Assembly (NCBI RefSeq): GCF_014204975.1
Contig: NZ_JACHMM010000001.1
Span: 3,782,001 to 3,846,000, forward strand
Direction of reading: 5' to 3'
DNA: 64,000 nucleotides
DNA from: Jiangella mangrovi
GTDB taxonomy: Bacteria > Actinomycetota > Actinomycetes > Jiangellales > Jiangellaceae
In this document: piece after piece, positions 1 to 8,118 of the stretch
Layout of the letters: the number at the start of each line of letters is the position of its first letter
Position numbering within the stretch: position 1 is the first letter of the stretch
Program-made: the position numbers and the translations under genes
The notes under the pieces: model-generated
Database searches by the model: none
What the model was told of the DNA's origin: nothing
Seen by the model: only the letters and a program-made list of their open reading frames with translations

Positions 1-595
1 GACCCGGCAGCTGCACGCCGCCCGGTGGGGGTTGATCCCGTCGTGGGCGAAGGACGCGTCCGGCGGCGCCAAGATGATCAACGCGCGCATCGAGACCGTG
101 GGGGAGAAGCCGGCCTTCCGCGGCCCCGTCGCACGCCGCCGCTGCGTCGTCCCCGCGAGCGGCTACTACGAGTGGCAGCGCGGGCCGGGCGGGTCCGGCC
201 GGAAACAGGCGTTCTACATCCACCCGCCGGGCGGCGCGGCCCGGCTGGCGATGGCCGGCGTCTTCGAGTGGTGGCGCGACGACTCCGTCCCGGCCGAGGA
301 CCCGGCCCGCTGGGTGCTGTCGGCGAGCGTGCTGACGACGACCCCGGCTCCGGAGCTCGCTCACATCCACGACCGGATGCCGGTGTTCCTGACGGCGGAC
401 ACGCTCGGGGACTGGCTGGACCGCGGCAACGAGGACGCCGCCGGAGTGCTCGATCTGGCTCGGTCCGCCGCGGGTTCGGTGGGGGCCGGACTGGTCGCCC
501 GCCCTGTCGGCCCCGAGGTGGGCAACGTGCGCAACAACCACCCCGGCTTGGCCGAGGAGTACCTGCCCGCCCAGCCCGACCTGCTCGGCTCCTAG
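1..595 (+). CDS. SOS response-associated peptidase (SRAP family), 5' truncated by window edge
   Basis: The reading frame is already open at base 2 (TRQLHAARWGLIPSW...), so the catalytic Cys2 end lies outside the window. Visible SRAP landmarks are the NARIET motif, RRCVVPASGYYEW with its conserved Glu, and HDRMPV, which carries the conserved His. These proteins (HMCES/YedK) crosslink to abasic sites in single-stranded DNA through the N-terminal Cys and protect them until repair. About 198 residues are visible, against roughly 220-260 for complete members. A TTG at 32 could be misread as a start, but the conserved motif begins upstream of it. The family assignment is secure; nothing can be said about its promoter. 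Confidence 0.9.
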   Translation, partial: TRQLHAARWGLIPSWAKDASGGAKMINARIETVGEKPAFRGPVARRRCVVPASGYYEWQRGPGGSGRKQAFYIHPPGGAARLAMAGVFEWWRDDSVPAEDPARWVLSASVLTTTPAPELAHIHDRMPVFLTADTLGDWLDRGNEDAAGVLDLARSAAGSVGAGLVARPVGPEVGNVRNNHPGLAEEYLPAQPDLLGS

Positions 596-600
596 CGGAG

Positions 601-693
601 CCTTGGCACGCCCGCGGTGACCCCTTGGCACGCCGGCGGCGACCTTGCCTGTCTGAATTGCCCCAGTGTGTGCAACGCTCCGGCGTGCCAAGG
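601..693. repeat. Three copies of a 12-mer, two direct and one inverted, in an intergenic region
   Basis: CCTTGGCACGCC occurs at 601-612 and 623-634 and, inverted, at 682-693. The second and third copies form a perfect 14-bp inverted repeat (623-636 with 680-693) around a 43-nt spacer. It lies between the end of the SRAP gene and the end of the convergent VOC gene, so it could act as a bidirectional terminator or be an extragenic palindromic repeat. Confidence 0.65.
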
Positions 694-741
694 CTCGACG
701 GCGGGCAGGCCGGACCTCATCGGAAACCCGGGGCGCCCGGC

Positions 742-1116
742 TCAGTCGAGGCAGAACTCGTTGCCCTCGATGTCCTGCATGACGAGGCATGACTCGTTCT
801 CGTCGTCGGCGGGGAGGAGGTACAGGCGGGTCGCGCCGAGGGGGAGGAGCCGAGCGCACTCGGCCTCGAGGGCGGCGAGGCGCTCCTCGCCCACGAGCCC
901 GGTGCCGACCCGCACGTCGAGGTGCACCCGGTTCTTGACGACCTTGCCCTCGGGAACCTTCTGGAAGTACAGCCGCGGGCCGACGCCATGGGGATCGACG
1001 CACGCTGACGCATAGCCGTCGGGAAGGACGTACCCGAGTACGTCGCACCAGAACCGGGCCACCCGCTCGGGGTCCGCGCAGTCGAACGTGACCTGGATCT
1101 GCCTCACCGGTGCCAT
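742..1116 (-). CDS. VOC (glyoxalase/bleomycin-resistance) superfamily protein
   Basis: The 124-residue protein has the single vicinal-oxygen-chelate pattern: an opening strand QIQVTFDCADPERVARFW, a central NRVHLDVRV strand with a candidate metal-ligand His, and a closing DIEGNEFCLD with the conserved terminal Glu. This subgroup is annotated as glyoxalase-like or VOC domain protein of unknown substrate. A GGTGGGG sequence precedes the ATG. It converges with the SRAP gene and follows a metallophosphoesterase on the same strand with a 23-bp gap. The fold is confident; the reaction cannot be assigned. Confidence 0.85.
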   Translation of the reverse strand: MAPVRQIQVTFDCADPERVARFWCDVLGYVLPDGYASACVDPHGVGPRLYFQKVPEGKVVKNRVHLDVRVGTGLVGEERLAALEAECARLLPLGATRLYLLPADDENESCLVMQDIEGNEFCLD

Positions 1117-1139
1117 CGCCCCACCCTAGACGGGCGGGC

Positions 1140-1904
1140 TCAGTGCGCCAGCGGGAGGTGGTGGGTCCGCAGGCCGAGCTCGTCGACCACGTGGATCAGC
1201 AGACCGGCCGGCTCGTGCGACGGCGACGGCGTCAGGGGCTCGCCGGGGCGCAGGTCCAGGCGCGGCCGCCACGACAGCGCCGGCGCGGAGACCAAGGGCA
1301 CCCGGCCGTCGAGCACCGTCGCGATGTGGCGGTGGTCGTGGCCGCAGAGGACGCCGGCGACTACGGGGTGCCGGGCCACCACGGCACGCAGCGCGGCGGC
1401 GTCCACCAGCGGCCACTCGGTGTCGAGCTGATGCAGGCCGGTCGGGAACGGCGGGTGGTGCAGCGCGACGAGCACCGGGCCGGTCGCCGCGGCCAGCACG
1501 CCGTCCAGCCACGAGAGCTGCGTCGCGCCCAGCGTCCCGGACGAGCTGTCCAGCCCGACCAGCGTCACGCCGTCGACCACTTCGGTCCAGACGGCGGGGG
1601 AGCCGGCGTCGTCGGCCACCTCGCCGAACAGGTGCGGCAGCGTCTCGCGCAGAACCGCCGGGTCGTCGTGGTTGCCGGCGACGACCCGGCACCGCACCCC
1701 GAGCCCGTCCAGCCCCGACAGCAGGTCGTCGAGGCGGCGGTACTCGGGGGCGGTGCCGTGGTCGGTGAGGTCGCCGGTCAGCATGAGCAGGCCGGGCCGG
1801 GGCCGGACGCCGTCGAGCGCGCCGGGCAGCGACCGCCATGCCGACAGCAGGGCTTCGTCGTGGATGCTGCCGACATGGGGGTCACTGGCATGCGCGAGGA
1901 TCAC
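1140..1904 (-). CDS. Calcineurin-like metallophosphoesterase (CpdA/3',5'-cyclic nucleotide phosphodiesterase type)
   Basis: The 254-residue protein carries the full dimetal phosphoesterase signature in order: SDPHVG (D-x-H, residues ~8-12), GDLTDHG, GNHDD, LHHPPF and GHDHRH. This set and the length match class III cyclic nucleotide phosphodiesterases, so a cAMP/cGMP-hydrolysing role is plausible, but substrate cannot be read from sequence. The start is GTG at 1904 behind GGGTGGGA. No signal peptide is seen, so it is probably cytoplasmic. It is 23 bp from the VOC gene on the same strand and may be co-transcribed with it. Confidence 0.88.
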   Translation of the reverse strand: MILAHASDPHVGSIHDEALLSAWRSLPGALDGVRPRPGLLMLTGDLTDHGTAPEYRRLDDLLSGLDGLGVRCRVVAGNHDDPAVLRETLPHLFGEVADDAGSPAVWTEVVDGVTLVGLDSSSGTLGATQLSWLDGVLAAATGPVLVALHHPPFPTGLHQLDTEWPLVDAAALRAVVARHPVVAGVLCGHDHRHIATVLDGRVPLVSAPALSWRPRLDLRPGEPLTPSPSHEPAGLLIHVVDELGLRTHHLPLAH

Positions 1905-1924
1905 CGTCCCACCCTACGAGACGC

Positions 1925-4186
1925 CTACGACGCGGCCCCGATGCTGAGGTCGTCGATGAAGAACGACATGCCGTAGGCGATCGGGTCGCCGGTGGTGAAC
2001 GTCAGCCCGGCGAGGCGATCGGCGGACGCGGCGGTCACCGAGGTGCTGAACTCCTGCGTCCCGATCGTCACGGTCGCCGACGACGTCGTCGTGTCGACGG
2101 TGACCGGCACCCAGGTGTTGATCGGGACGACGGCGTTCAGTCGCCCAACCGGCGTCCAGGCGGACCCGTCGGACACCTCGAGCGACGGCGGCGTCGTCGC
2201 GTTCGCGCCGGGCACGAGCCGGAACCGCCACGGGGTGACGGCGTCACCGTCGGCCCCGCCCGCGACGCCCTCGACCGCGAACGTGAACGGGCCGCGGAAG
2301 TCGTTGGTGCTCCACGCGAACGTCGCCCGCTGGTGCTCCACCGGCTCCGTCGGCTTCGTGGCCGTCGCGTTGTCGTCGAGGAACTTGTCGAACAGCCGCA
2401 GCGACGAGCTGCTGTTCCAGCCCTCGAGCTCCTGGTCGTTGACGGTGGTGTTCTTCGCGTCGACGAAGCCGCGCGGGATGCCGTAGATCGGGTCGTTCTC
2501 GAAGGTCTGCACGTCGCTGGAGTAGACCTCGAGCTCGGTGATCGGCGTCGTGCCGGCCGGCACCGTCACCCGGACGTACTGCGCCCGCTCCGCGGCGAAG
2601 TCGGTGTAGCGCATGGCGTGGTCGCGGCTGTCGACCGTCCGCACCACCGGCTTGCCCCAGCGCCGGCCGTCGAGCGAGAGCTGCACGTTCGCGTCGAGCG
2701 GCTGGCCGTCGCCGAGCATGAGCCCGATCCGGTCGATCAAGTAGGGACGGTCCAGCTTCAGGGTCATCGTCGACGTGGCGGTGCCCGACAGCACCGCGGC
2801 CGAGTGCGGCCGGGAGCTGCCGTCGAACGCGCCCTCGGGCCGCTGCTCGGGGAAGCGCGGGTCGGCCGCGGCGAAGTCGCCGCTCACCGTCGCGACGCCG
2901 GCGGCCAGCTGCGACGCGACGTCGATCTTGCCGACCCCGTCGGTGACGGCGTTCATCAGCACCGCGACGACGCCGTACTGCTCGTTGTAGGCCTTGCAGC
3001 CCCAGACGTGGCACTTGTCGCCGAAGAACATCGTCCGGCTGGCGCCGACGTTCGTCATCGACTGGTTGCCGCTGGAGCCGTCGTAGCGGCCGTTACCGGT
3101 GTCGGACGGATAGAGGGTGAAGACGTTGCGGACCTCGTCCCACGTCTCGCCCGTGCCGTCGTAGTCGACGTAGACGCGGTTGTCGGGCCGGCCCGTGCTC
3201 ATCAGCATGATCCCGTTGGGCTGCAGCACGACGTCGGGGTAGATGCCCACGACCTGCGCGCCGTCGGGGTCCAGTAGCGGCTGCGACGGCGTCCAGGTGT
3301 GGCCGTCGTCGCTGGACCAGCTGACCCGTAGCCGCGCCGGGGTCTCGCCCTCGGTCCGCATGACGGAGATCAGCCGGCCGTCCTGGGTGTAGCCCCAGCC
3401 GACCTCGTTGGTGCCGATGCTCGACGGCACGAACGAGCGCTGCGTCCAGGTCAGGCCGCCGTCAGTGGACTGCAGGAACGCGCTGATCCGGCGCGGCATC
3501 GAGCGGTAGACGGTGTAGACCGGCACGACGATCGCGCCGTCGGCCAGGACCCGCGGCACCCGGTGCACGCGCAGGCCGCGGTCGGTGCCGGCGAACTGCT
3601 CGCCGTCGGGCGGGGTGAACCGGCCCTTGATCCGCTCCCAGGTCTGCCCGCCGTCTGTCGACCGCCAGGACAGCAGGTTCACCCAGGTGCGCGTGCTGTC
3701 GCCCCACTCCGGGATGAAATCGACGGCGAACAGCGACCCGTCGGGCAGCCGGGTCATGTTCAGCGCCGTCGTCGGGTAGTTGCGCTCGGTGGTGAGGAAC
3801 GAGACGCCGGAGTCCTCCGATGTGGACATGTTGACGATCGAGTCGGCGGCGGCGACGTCGTCGTTCGCCTGCGTCGACACGAAGATCTTCTGCTCGGTCC
3901 GCCCGTCGACGACGGTGTCGTAGCCGAACGAGGCGGGCACGGCGGCGCGCGGCCCCGGGCCCCAGTTCAGCACGTTCCACTCCGGGCCGACGCCGGTCAC
4001 CGAGGCGTCGGCCGCGGGGCCGTCACCGGCGGGCAGCGGGTTGATCGCGCCGTCGGGGGTCTCGGCGACGGGGTCGACGGCGGCATCGTCCAGCGGGGCG
4101 GGGCCGCCGAGGGTCGTGCTGAGCAGGACGACGGCCGCACCGAAGCCGACCAGACCGCCGACGAGGCCGGAGAAGCGGGTGGGCAT
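1925..4186 (-). CDS. Secreted sialidase-like protein with Asp-box (BNR) repeats, F5/8 type C-like and concanavalin-like domains
   Basis: The 753-residue protein begins with an N-terminal hydrophobic export segment (MPTRFSGLVGGLVG...). Asp-box motifs S-x-D-x-G-x-x-W follow: STDGGQTWERI, STDGGLTWTQ and SSDDGHTWTP, the mark of six-bladed sialidase/exo-glycosidase propellers. A carbohydrate-binding F5/8-like beta-sandwich comes next (around LDRPYLIDRIGLMLGDG), then a LamG/concanavalin-like C-terminus ending FFIDDLSIG. I place the start at 4186 rather than a GTG at 4204 because GGGAG lies seven bases before that ATG. It is divergent from a second secreted glycosidase, and the two probably attack the same extracellular glycan. 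The exact substrate is unknown. Confidence 0.8.
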   Translation of the reverse strand: MPTRFSGLVGGLVGFGAAVVLLSTTLGGPAPLDDAAVDPVAETPDGAINPLPAGDGPAADASVTGVGPEWNVLNWGPGPRAAVPASFGYDTVVDGRTEQKIFVSTQANDDVAAADSIVNMSTSEDSGVSFLTTERNYPTTALNMTRLPDGSLFAVDFIPEWGDSTRTWVNLLSWRSTDGGQTWERIKGRFTPPDGEQFAGTDRGLRVHRVPRVLADGAIVVPVYTVYRSMPRRISAFLQSTDGGLTWTQRSFVPSSIGTNEVGWGYTQDGRLISVMRTEGETPARLRVSWSSDDGHTWTPSQPLLDPDGAQVVGIYPDVVLQPNGIMLMSTGRPDNRVYVDYDGTGETWDEVRNVFTLYPSDTGNGRYDGSSGNQSMTNVGASRTMFFGDKCHVWGCKAYNEQYGVVAVLMNAVTDGVGKIDVASQLAAGVATVSGDFAAADPRFPEQRPEGAFDGSSRPHSAAVLSGTATSTMTLKLDRPYLIDRIGLMLGDGQPLDANVQLSLDGRRWGKPVVRTVDSRDHAMRYTDFAAERAQYVRVTVPAGTTPITELEVYSSDVQTFENDPIYGIPRGFVDAKNTTVNDQELEGWNSSSSLRLFDKFLDDNATATKPTEPVEHQRATFAWSTNDFRGPFTFAVEGVAGGADGDAVTPWRFRLVPGANATTPPSLEVSDGSAWTPVGRLNAVVPINTWVPVTVDTTTSSATVTIGTQEFSTSVTAASADRLAGLTFTTGDPIAYGMSFFIDDLSIGAAS

Positions 4187-4215
4187 GAGGGGGACTCCCA
4201 ACACTCGGCAATGAG

Positions 4216-4230
4216 TGGAATGTCATTCCA
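4216..4230. promoter_or_regulatory. Palindromic operator candidate between two divergent secreted-glycosidase genes
   Basis: TGGAATG-T-CATTCCA is a perfect 7+7 bp inverted repeat with a 1-base centre, 30 bp upstream of the sialidase-like start and in the only region shared by both genes. Its size and the GGAAT/ATTCC core suit a GntR- or LacI-family dimer. No such regulator is encoded next to it. A TTGACA lies at 4301-4306 facing the forward gene. Confidence 0.55.
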
Positions 4231-4369
4231 TACCTTTGGTCGGCGACGGTAGATCAATCCGGTATCGGCGGTCAAGACCACGTTCGTCATGATCTGTCTA
4301 TTGACATGAAACGTCGGCCCGTGTTCGCTGCGGAATGCCGTCTCCACCCCCCGGATCATGGGAGTCGCC

Positions 4370-6382
4370 ATGTCTCGATGGACCCGCACGGCCGCCACAG
4401 CCGGCGCCGTCGTCGCCGCCGTCGCCCTCTCGTCCACCCTGCTGGTGTCGGCGCAGCCGCTGCCGCAGCCCGTCGTCGGCAAGCCCGGCCTGCTGCTGCA
4501 GAACGGCGCGTTCGACGCCGGCGACCGCAGCGGCCACCCGCTCGGCTGGGGTGTGGAGGGCAACGCCGACGGCGCCAACGTCGTCAACCTCGGCGCGTAC
4601 CGCACGGCCGGGCTCGGCTCGCTGGAGATCAACGACGTCGCCGGCACGTCGGTGTCGGTGCGCAGCGAGCGGATCGTCGCCACGGCCGGCGACGAGTACA
4701 CGCTGACCGTGAACCTGAAGGGCCGCAGCGGCACGCCGGCCTGGCTGTACCTGGAGTTCTGGGACTTCGACCGCAACCGCATCGGCGTGACGAACGTCGA
4801 GCCGGAGTTCAGCACGGACTGGCAGGAGGTCTCCGTCACCGGCGTCGCCCCGGCGAACACCGCGCACGTGACGGCGCACATCTACGGCTCGCAGGCCGCC
4901 GCCGGCATCTCCTACTGGGACGAGGCCGTGCTGACCGCGGCGCCGCCGTCGTACGATCCGGCCCTGGGGACCGAGCGCGAACTCTTCCTCGACGACTACC
5001 GCATCGAGTCCGCCCACGACGTCGAGCGCGTCGTCCACCCGGGCGACAAGCGCGAGCGGCCGGTGCTCCGTCCGGACCAGCCGTGGGAGGCGAGCAGCTA
5101 CACCTACGGCTCGGTCTACGTGATCGACGGGCTGTACCGCATGTGGTACACGTGCTACAACGACCAGGCGCCGAACTACCACCTCTGCTACGCCGAGAGC
5201 GAGGACGGCCTGACCTGGGACAAGCCGGTGGGCCGCTCGACGGTGTCGGGCGTCGGCTACAAGGACATCCCGGCGTCGCAGACGAACATCGTCCTGGCCG
5301 GCAGCGGGGCGCACGTCGTCTACAACCCCGACGCCCCGGCCGACCGCCGCTACTTCACCATGAAGACGCAGCCGGCGCCGAGCGTGCCGGGCGGTAACGG
5401 CTACTACGGCTGGATCTCGCCCAACGGGTACGACTGGACGCCGCTGCGGGCCGAGCACCTGCTGAACGACGGCGACGTCGTGCAGACCGCGTGGGACCCG
5501 AAGCAGCGGCTGTACATCGCGACCATCAAGAAGCGCATGTTCACGGCGCGCACGCCGGGCATCTACGAGCGGGCCGCGTTCATCTCGACCAGCCCCGACC
5601 TCGAGACCTGGACAACCCCGCAGCTCGCCGTTATGGGCGACTCCGCCGACGACGGCGCGGCCGAGGCGATCGGCGGGGTCGAGGGGCAGATCTACGGCAT
5701 GCCCGTCCTGCCGTACGAGAGCACCTACATCGGCGTCCCGTGGGTCTTCCTCACCACCGACTACACCTCCGGCGAGTACGCGTCGGCGGCCGACGGCCCG
5801 GTGCTGCCGCAGCTCGCGTCGTCGCGCGACCTGCTGCGCTGGGAGCGGCCGGTGCGCGACCCGATCCTCGAGCCCAGCCGCGGCGGCGCCTGGGACGACG
5901 GCGCCCTCTACACGGCCTCGAACATCCTGGTCGACGACTCGACGATCTCGATGTACTACGCCGGCTTCCAGAACGGCCACGGCGGCGCCGACTCCGACGA
6001 CCCGAACCGCGAGGAGCACTTCGGCCAGGTCGGCCTGGCGACGTGGCGCCGCGACGGCTTCGCCTCGATGTCCAACGCCTCACTGCCCGGCCTCGGCGAC
6101 GCCGGTGAGGTCACCACCAAGCCGGTCGTCTTCGACGGCTCCGACCTGCACGTCAACGCGGTGGTGCACGACGGCGGCAGCCTCCAGATCGAGGTGCTGG
6201 CGGCCGACGGCACGCCGATCCCCGGATTCACGGCCGCCGACATGATCCCCGTCATCGGCGACCGGCTGGACGCGTCGGTGAAGTGGCGCGGCCGGGCGCG
6301 GCTGGCGACCCTGGCGGGCCAGGAGGTGAAGTTCCGCTTCCACCTGGTCAACGTCGTCCTGTACTCGTACTGGGTGTCGTGA
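4370..6382 (+). CDS. Secreted glycoside hydrolase-like five-bladed beta-propeller protein with N-terminal carbohydrate-binding domain
   Basis: The 670-residue protein has a clear Sec signal peptide (MSRWTRTAATAGAVVAAVAL, then SSTLLVSAQ). Residues ~35-190 resemble a CBM4/9-like sandwich (LLQNGAFDAG ... GISYWDEAVLTA). The rest has GH43/GH32-type propeller features: ELFLDDYRIE, YVIDGLYRMWYTCYND, CYAESEDGLTWDKP and late ISMYYAGFQNG. The start is set at 4370 rather than 4358 because GGGAG at 4360-4364 lies five bases upstream. The same GGGAGTC-like sequence precedes the divergent sialidase-like gene. Propeller Asp/Glu catalytic residues could not be assigned with confidence, so the specificity is unknown. 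A strong hairpin follows the gene. Confidence 0.8.
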   Translation: MSRWTRTAATAGAVVAAVALSSTLLVSAQPLPQPVVGKPGLLLQNGAFDAGDRSGHPLGWGVEGNADGANVVNLGAYRTAGLGSLEINDVAGTSVSVRSERIVATAGDEYTLTVNLKGRSGTPAWLYLEFWDFDRNRIGVTNVEPEFSTDWQEVSVTGVAPANTAHVTAHIYGSQAAAGISYWDEAVLTAAPPSYDPALGTERELFLDDYRIESAHDVERVVHPGDKRERPVLRPDQPWEASSYTYGSVYVIDGLYRMWYTCYNDQAPNYHLCYAESEDGLTWDKPVGRSTVSGVGYKDIPASQTNIVLAGSGAHVVYNPDAPADRRYFTMKTQPAPSVPGGNGYYGWISPNGYDWTPLRAEHLLNDGDVVQTAWDPKQRLYIATIKKRMFTARTPGIYERAAFISTSPDLETWTTPQLAVMGDSADDGAAEAIGGVEGQIYGMPVLPYESTYIGVPWVFLTTDYTSGEYASAADGPVLPQLASSRDLLRWERPVRDPILEPSRGGAWDDGALYTASNILVDDSTISMYYAGFQNGHGGADSDDPNREEHFGQVGLATWRRDGFASMSNASLPGLGDAGEVTTKPVVFDGSDLHVNAVVHDGGSLQIEVLAADGTPIPGFTAADMIPVIGDRLDASVKWRGRARLATLAGQEVKFRFHLVNVVLYSYWVS

Positions 6383-6446
6383 CGAGGGTCGGGTGCGTGA
6401 GGTCCGGGCGGGAGCCCGGCCCGCGCACCCGCCACGGCGAAGGGAA

Positions 6447-6474
6447 GGACGGCCGGGCGCTGCCCCGGCCGTCC
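6447..6474. terminator. Strong hairpin downstream of the secreted glycosidase gene
   Basis: A perfect 11-bp stem (6447-6457 with 6464-6474) closes a 6-nt loop, 65 bp after the stop codon. There is no T-tract, as is common for actinobacterial terminators. It also lies just upstream of the next small gene, so an attenuator role is possible. Confidence 0.6.
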
Positions 6475-6508
6475 GACTCACCCTGATGCAGGAGAGGGGG
6501 CGAGCCAC

Positions 6509-6709
6509 ATGACCGGAACCCTCCCGGCCGCGGGTGACGAGATCGCCGCGACTGTCACGACCGTCGCACCCTTCGGGCTGCTCGTGGTGACCGACTCCGG
6601 CGTGCCCGGTCTCGCCCGCGATGCGCGGGCCGACGCCGGCTCGACCGTGCGCGTGCGCGTGACCGAGTACGACGCCGCCGAGCGGCGCTTCAGCGCCGAC
6701 CCGGCCTGA
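6509..6709 (+). CDS. Small S1/OB-fold-like protein
   Basis: This 66-residue protein consists almost wholly of an S1-like pattern: GDEIAATVTTVAPFGLLVV (compare G-x-V-x-G-x-V-x-x-I-x-x-F-G-x-x-V), then GVPGLARDARADAGSTVRVRVTEYD, matching the G-L-x-x-G-x-x-V-x-V-x-V-x-x-x-D order of RNA-binding S1 domains. A GGAGAGGGGG sequence precedes the ATG. It stands alone between two strong hairpins. RNA binding is an inference from the fold only; no partner gene is adjacent. Confidence 0.65.
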   Translation: MTGTLPAAGDEIAATVTTVAPFGLLVVTDSGVPGLARDARADAGSTVRVRVTEYDAAERRFSADPA

Positions 6710-6730
6710 CGCCGGGCCAGCACCGTTGTG

Positions 6731-6772
6731 GGGAGGGAGTTCTCCTTGCTCTGGCGGGGAGAACTCCCTCCC
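6731..6772. terminator. 15-bp perfect stem-loop after the S1-like gene
   Basis: The left arm at 6731-6745 is perfectly complementary to 6758-6772, with a 12-nt loop, starting 22 bp after the stop codon. It is the clearest terminator-type hairpin in this part of the window and probably ends the small-gene transcript. Confidence 0.75.
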
Positions 6773-6828
6773 GACGGATCCGCATTCGGCGACCATCGCT
6801 GCGTGTTCGGGCGCGATCGTGCGGTGTG

Positions 6829-6928
6829 TGAGTGAGCGTCTGGTGGCGCTCTGGCGCCAGTAGGTGCTCACTCATCGCGATGGGTGAGGGATCAGTGTCG
6901 CTGGGGCGACACCTTTCCCTCAGCCATC
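6829..6928. repeat. Two further inverted repeats in the convergent intergenic region
   Basis: A 9-bp inverted repeat (TGAGTGAGC, 6829-6837, with 6866-6874) is followed by a two-level structure. Its outer arms, 6879-6890 and 6917-6928, match at 11 of 12 positions; its inner arms, GTGTCGC 6895-6901 and GCGACAC 6906-6912, are perfect with a 4-nt loop. It lies directly beyond the stop codon of the reverse-strand glycosylase gene and probably terminates that transcript. Confidence 0.6.
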
Positions 6929-6936
6929 CCGAAGCG

Positions 6937-8022
6937 TCAGCGGCGGATGGGGATCAACCCGAGCCAGGTGGCGAGGTCGTCGATCTCACGGTCGACGGCC
7001 TCGCTCATCTGCGGCGTGAAGTCGACGTCCTCGTGCAGCGCGTCGATGCGCAGGACGCCGGCCCGCCGGTCGGCGGTCGCGTCGAGCTTGCCGACCAGGC
7101 GGTCGCCGTAGAGCACCGGCAGCGCGAAGTACCCCCACCGGCGCGCGGCGGCGGGCTTGTACATCTCGAGCAGGTACTCGTACTCGAACAGCTCGGCCAG
7201 CCGCTTGCGGTCGTAGACCAGCCGGTCGAACGGCGACAGCAACGCCGCCCGGCCCGCGAACGGCCGCCCGGGTTGGGCCGGGTCGACCCGCCACCGGCCG
7301 CGGACGCCGTCGACGACGGCCGGCTCGCCCACGGGCTCGTCGGGCGACTCGAGCGCCCGCGGCCGCACCAGACCGAGCGCCCGCAGCCGCCGCTCGTCGC
7401 GCATCCGCAGCGCCGACGCGGCCGGGACGACGGCGTCGGGGTAGACGCGTTCGGCGAGGTCGAAGAGCGGGTCGCCGTTGGCGCGGCCGTGCAGCGCCAC
7501 CTCGCCGCGCGCCACCAGGAGCTCCAGCATCTGCCGGACGTTGCGGTTGTTGGTCCAGCCGGTCGACCGCCACGATCGCACGCTGGTGTCGGGCAGGTCG
7601 CGCGAGCGCAGCGGCCCGTCGGCGCGTAGCTGTTCGAGCAGGTCGAGCCGGAACCCGTCGTTGTCGTCGACCCAGTCGCGCAGGCTCTGCCGCCACTCCG
7701 GCTCGCCCGGCGCCGGGGTGTCCCAGGCGAGCATCTCGGCCCGGTACAGGGCGACGTCCTCGATGGGGCGGATGACGCCGCGCAGCTCCACCAGCCGCTG
7801 CTCGGCCAGCGCGTCCGCGAGCGTCGTGGGGTCGAACTCCGAGCCGAGCCGGCTCCACACGATGAGCTCGGCGGCGGGCGCGACGGCGGCGTTGGGGTCG
7901 TAGTACAGGAAGGCGAGGGTGCGGACGACGTCGAACAGGTCGTCCGGGCGCGAGGCGTCCAACAGCTGGGCACGGACGGAGATGCGGCGCGCCTCCTCGC
8001 GGCTCAGCTCGTGCACCGTCAC
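6937..8022 (-). CDS. Winged-helix DNA glycosylase-like protein (YcaQ / HTH_42 family)
   Basis: The 361-residue protein matches the YcaQ-type crosslink-repair glycosylase family (AlkX/AZL): an N-terminal ARRISVRAQLLDASRP segment, WSRLGSEFD, the WTNNRNVRQMLELLVARGEV winged helix, and the LLSPFDRLVYDRKR and VGKLDATADR blocks near the C-terminus. Characterised members unhook interstrand DNA crosslinks; some are self-resistance proteins. I place the start at GTG 8022 after a G-rich sequence; an open frame continues upstream but lacks coding character there. It is divergent from the stress operon at 8119. Confidence 0.8.
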   Translation of the reverse strand: MTVHELSREEARRISVRAQLLDASRPDDLFDVVRTLAFLYYDPNAAVAPAAELIVWSRLGSEFDPTTLADALAEQRLVELRGVIRPIEDVALYRAEMLAWDTPAPGEPEWRQSLRDWVDDNDGFRLDLLEQLRADGPLRSRDLPDTSVRSWRSTGWTNNRNVRQMLELLVARGEVALHGRANGDPLFDLAERVYPDAVVPAASALRMRDERRLRALGLVRPRALESPDEPVGEPAVVDGVRGRWRVDPAQPGRPFAGRAALLSPFDRLVYDRKRLAELFEYEYLLEMYKPAAARRWGYFALPVLYGDRLVGKLDATADRRAGVLRIDALHEDVDFTPQMSEAVDREIDDLATWLGLIPIRR

Positions 8023-8045
8023 GCCGCCCACCCTAAGACCGCGGT

Positions 8046-8062
8046 TCACCCCGGCCGGGTGA
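8046..8062. promoter_or_regulatory. TCACCC-N5-GGGTGA palindrome (site a)
   Basis: A perfect 17-bp palindrome with spacer CGGCC, 56 nt upstream of the membrane protein-ATPase-PPK2 operon. It is one of eight copies in the window, each upstream of a different stress-type transcription unit. Confidence 0.75.
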
Positions 8063-8118
8063 GGCCCGCTCGCCGGGCGCCGGACCACCATGAGCCCGAG
8101 ACCGACCGGGGAGGCGTC

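Noticed and set aside
601-640. Sigma-54 promoter suggested by TTGGCACG
   Set aside because: The TTGC element at the right spacing is missing, the sequence is part of a repeat between convergent genes, and actinobacteria generally lack sigma-54.
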